From assembly GCA_037975125.1 (NCBI GenBank), contig CM075852.1:2339087-2403086 (forward strand): DNA of 64,000 nucleotides. The letters run 5' to 3'. Positions within the stretch are counted from its first letter, which is position 1. Each line of letters opens with the position of its first letter. Positions 61,322 to 64,000 of the stretch are shown here, piece after piece. Source of the DNA: Latrodectus hesperus (taxonomy: Eukaryota > Arthropoda > Arachnida > Araneae > Theridiidae). The notes beneath the pieces are model-generated. The model had not been told where the DNA came from and did no database searches. It worked only from the letters and a program-made list of their open reading frames with translations. The position numbers and the translations under genes were made by a program.

Positions 61322-61490
61322 TTTTTGGTTTGGTTTAGTTTGCCGCACAAAGACCATTTTTGGCATATGAGGGCTAATTAGACCGGAACCTTAGGATTTC
61401 AAACATCTAAACACCCACACCTAAAGTGGGACTCAAACCCACGAATTTCACGAAGCCAGAACGCCAACCAGTTCGGATCTCTATTTGGCC
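61322..61490 (-). mobile_element. SINE-A copy
   Basis: Tail GGTTTGGTTTAGTTTG, GAGGGCTAATTAGACCGG and AAACCCACGAA kept; a short central deletion. A much older remnant may precede it at 61210-61312. Confidence 0.85.
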
Positions 61491-61505
61491 GCCGAAATAC
61501 CGATT

Positions 61506-61799
61506 TCACATCAACATTAGAATTATGATCACGGTTAAAGTTAATAATCCAAAGTTTCTAGACTGATGCCTATTCATACCGATAACAAATATATAAATTA
61601 TACTAATTACAACTTCAATAAAAGACACCTTTGGGACGCTATGGAAAAATGTTTTCCTAACTATAACAGAACTTGTTACTTTCATATTACTGGAATCATT
61701 ACATAAAACGACAACACCAGTGTTATGATAATGAGCTAGTAAATATTCTATGAAGGATGCGTTTGCAAACACTGAACTTATGAGGATAGTCAGATCCAA
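61506..61799 (-). other. 97-codon open frame, coding doubtful
   Basis: Predicts two hydrophobic segments (VSFIEVVISIIYIFVIG and FGLLTLTVIIILMLM) and opens after an in-frame TGA. No family resemblance and no clear start or acceptor; in AT-rich DNA Ile/Leu/Phe-rich frames arise easily. Listed only to explain the stretch. Confidence 0.15.
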
Positions 61800-61859
61800 G
61801 GATCATTAATCCCGCATCGTCTGCACGCATTCCACGCGAGACAATCCCATTTTTTTTAA

Positions 61860-62060
61860 AACCCAGGAATAGTTAAGAGCGTTCGTAAAGATAGCACGAT
61901 CCGGGCCGCTCTACGCTACGGAAACACGCGGCCCCGCCATAATCTACCGCAGCGCGATCGACCGCGACACTTTGATAGTTATCATCCGAAATTAATGACG
62001 CTTTTTCGAGATTACCTTCTCTTCTTAACCTCGCATTTCGCACGATAACTATTCAGACAA
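61860..62060. promoter_or_regulatory. CpG-dense island
   Basis: 61900-61975 is the densest CpG cluster seen by eye (CCGGGCCGC, CGCGGCCCCGCC, GCGCGATCGACCGCGAC), followed by GATAACTAT and TAAT-type sites. Not part of a recognised repeat; a regulatory island is plausible. Confidence 0.35.
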
Positions 62061-62600
62061 TAAAACGTCGAGGAGGAAATATTCGAATCGGATTGCGAAT
62101 TTGATTAAGAAATTCAAGCATTTTATTTTTATCCCGAGGGCATTAAAATTGAATAGATACAGACGCTACGAGCATCACAAGCTACACAATGCTTATTCGA
62201 ATGTAGAAACTTATTCTTAGATTCTGAAATATATAAAACAAATCCAAAGATTGAAAATTATTTCTCGTAAATAAAGGATAAAAAATTAATGCAACTATTG
62301 ACAAGTTATATTTCAAGAATTAACTTGACTCTATTATTAAAATTCATATATGATGGTAATACACGCACTGCTCTGAAATAACTGATTAGAAGTTCGATTC
62401 CGCAATTGTCAGTGGTCGAGTTTTTATGTAAAAAAAAAAGCAGTTTATTTGAATTATTCGAAATTTTTAGTTAATTTGTAGGATATTTTACCACGTGATT
62501 AACAGCTGGTTTAAAACGTGATTACGAACAGTTGACATTTAATGCTCCTGCGGGAAATGAACCCACGAACTCTCTTGAAGACTATAATGCTAACCATTCA

Positions 62601-62775
62601 GTAGATTTGGTTTGTTGCTCAATTGTCATTTTTTGCACAGGAGGGCTATTTATACCGAAATCTAAGGTTCAAAGTTCGATTCCAATCTGCTACAGACATT
62701 CAAATCCAAGGTAGGATTCGAACCCACGAAAGCTGAACCGAAAGGAGGAGCGCTAATTATTCGGGTACTACCTCA
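62601..62775 (-). mobile_element. SINE-A copy, moderately old
   Basis: TTGGTTTGTTGCTCAA tail side, GGTAGGATTCGAACCCACGA and CTACCTCA head side. A head scrap of another copy (GAAATGAACCCACGAAC) lies at about 62545-62600. Confidence 0.85.
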
Positions 62776-62779
62776 ATCT

Positions 62780-64000
62780 AATAATTCGGTAGCAAACTCA
62801 TTCGGAAGTTTGGGTTTGGACCGAATATTGCATTAAATAAGGGACTTTCATTTTGATTTATTATTAATCGATACCACTCTATATTATTTACTATTTAAAA
62901 TAGTCAAAAATAAGAAAGAAAAAAAAAAAGAATATTTCCAAAAACCATTCCAAAAATAAATTAGAAATTTCCGTCTCTAGAAATTATGGACTGTTTCATT
63001 AAACAGTTTAAGGCTAATAATTATGACATTTACGTATAAAAGAATTATGAAAGACTTAACTCTTAGACAAGCAAAATTGAAAATTGTTTTGAATCCAGAA
63101 ATACATTTGTTCCTTTATAGCTCTGTCCAATCAGCTTCAGTTTACGCGCGGCAGCATAAAAATAATTCATATTTAATGCAATTTGCAATATACATATAAA
63201 AAAGTATGGTTAGACAAACATTTTTCTTATACTTATGCACTTTCAAGAAATTAAAACTTCAACATATTTAAATTAGTAACTGCATCATATGATATCAGCC
63301 CTGTCTTTTAGGACGTCACATTTAAATGACACTTATTAAAATAAAAATTAATCTTTTCAGATTTAAAAAATAAGCTATTTATGCAGATTGAATATCAACA
63401 ACTAATAAAGTAAACAAGTATTCAAAACTATGAAGAAAAAATTAGACAAAACTCCCTAGAGGCTCGAATTTATTGGTTACGCGATGAAGTGACGTCACTA
63501 TCCTTAAATTTACCGGCATTTCTGTAGGTGATTATCTGAGAAATAAGTTTAAAATATATACGTAATTTCACAAAAAGTTAAGAAATTAAGGAAAAAAATT
63601 TTCAATTGTATGTGAATTTCCACAATGATTTCCTTAAAATATCTTGTTAAGTCGATAATACGTGGGTGTATGTTTTCGGAAAATCCCTATCAAAATTGTA
63701 TTGTTTGATAATCTAGTAATCTTATAACGTTTTTCTTAATGATTACTTAAAGTAAAGCAATATTTTTATATACAGAGAATATTTTTTAAAAGTTAATTAA
63801 AATTTTTAATTTAAATAAAAATTTTAAGATTTAAAAAAGGCGTTCAGATTGTTATTTATCGACTTCACGGTACACTAATTTGTACCACAAGAGTTAAGAA
63901 GCTAGGGGGAAAAGGATTAATGTGAAAGAAAATTCTTCAAATTTAAACTAATTTTAAAGAATATTTAAATTTTAAAATTTGTACAATTCTGCATATTGTA
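62780..64000. other. Non-coding AT-rich stretch
   Basis: Only a CRE octamer (63490-63497) was noted. Confidence 0.5.

Noticed and set aside
61506..61799. Two-segment membrane protein
   Set aside because: Length is within chance for this base composition, no start, no family; hydrophobicity follows from AT-rich codons.
1..64000. CRISPR array, bacterial operon or viral gene cluster
   Set aside because: No regularly spaced direct repeats with unique spacers and no prokaryotic gene layout; introns and SINEs show eukaryotic nuclear DNA.

Overview
The window is AT-rich metazoan nuclear DNA. It holds one recognisable protein-coding gene at its left end, followed by a long stretch of intronic or intergenic sequence packed with small retroposons. 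The gene is a MAP1/Futsch microtubule-associated protein on the minus strand. That gene, spliceosomal introns, several tRNA-derived SINE families, an RTE-type and a Jockey/R1-like LINE and a hAT transposon together point to an invertebrate. The base composition and SINE density suggest an arachnid (spider-like) genome, but that is inference.

Region by region. (1) 1-4502 is one giant coding exon of the MAP1 gene, read right to left and running off the left edge. It encodes the degenerate metallo-beta-lactamase-like MAP1 head, then a KKEV-rich basic region, a Ser/Pro-rich segment and a long acidic arm with about ten decapeptide repeats. (2) 4503-7449 is an intron. (3) 7450-7545 is the preceding 96-bp exon, phase 1 at both ends. 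(4) The canonical first coding exon was not found. A phase-compatible ATG-plus-donor at 9937-9961 is a weak candidate for an alternative start. (5) From about 8 kb to the right edge no gene can be stated with confidence. The only possible exon is a weak plus-strand candidate at 59393-59610.

Mobile DNA. A tRNA-headed SINE, here called SINE-A, has about twenty copies of very different ages, mostly in the minus orientation; several have clear target-site duplications. At least five further tRNA-headed families (called B, C, D, E, F, plus a weaker G) are present. SINE-A copies are nested inside a B copy and inside two D copies. Two 3' ends of one LINE family lie at 8.4-9.0 kb and 33.8-34.2 kb, an RTE 3' end at 14.2-14.9 kb, and a 1988-bp hAT relic at 29038-31025 with terminal inverted repeats and a near-perfect 8-bp duplication.

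Structure not explained by these features: several long hairpins (27 of 27 bp at 57.2 kb, 34 of 36 at 13.2 kb, tandem hairpins at 5.7 kb and 31.7-31.9 kb), a duplicated GC-rich 150-bp segment with a conserved stem (41.0 and 43.7 kb), nine palindromic CRE octamers, three near-ideal RFX X-boxes, and GC-rich islands, one of which (50.67-50.91 kb) carries a promoter-like set of motifs. All repeat and motif calls were made by eye; no alignment or search was run.
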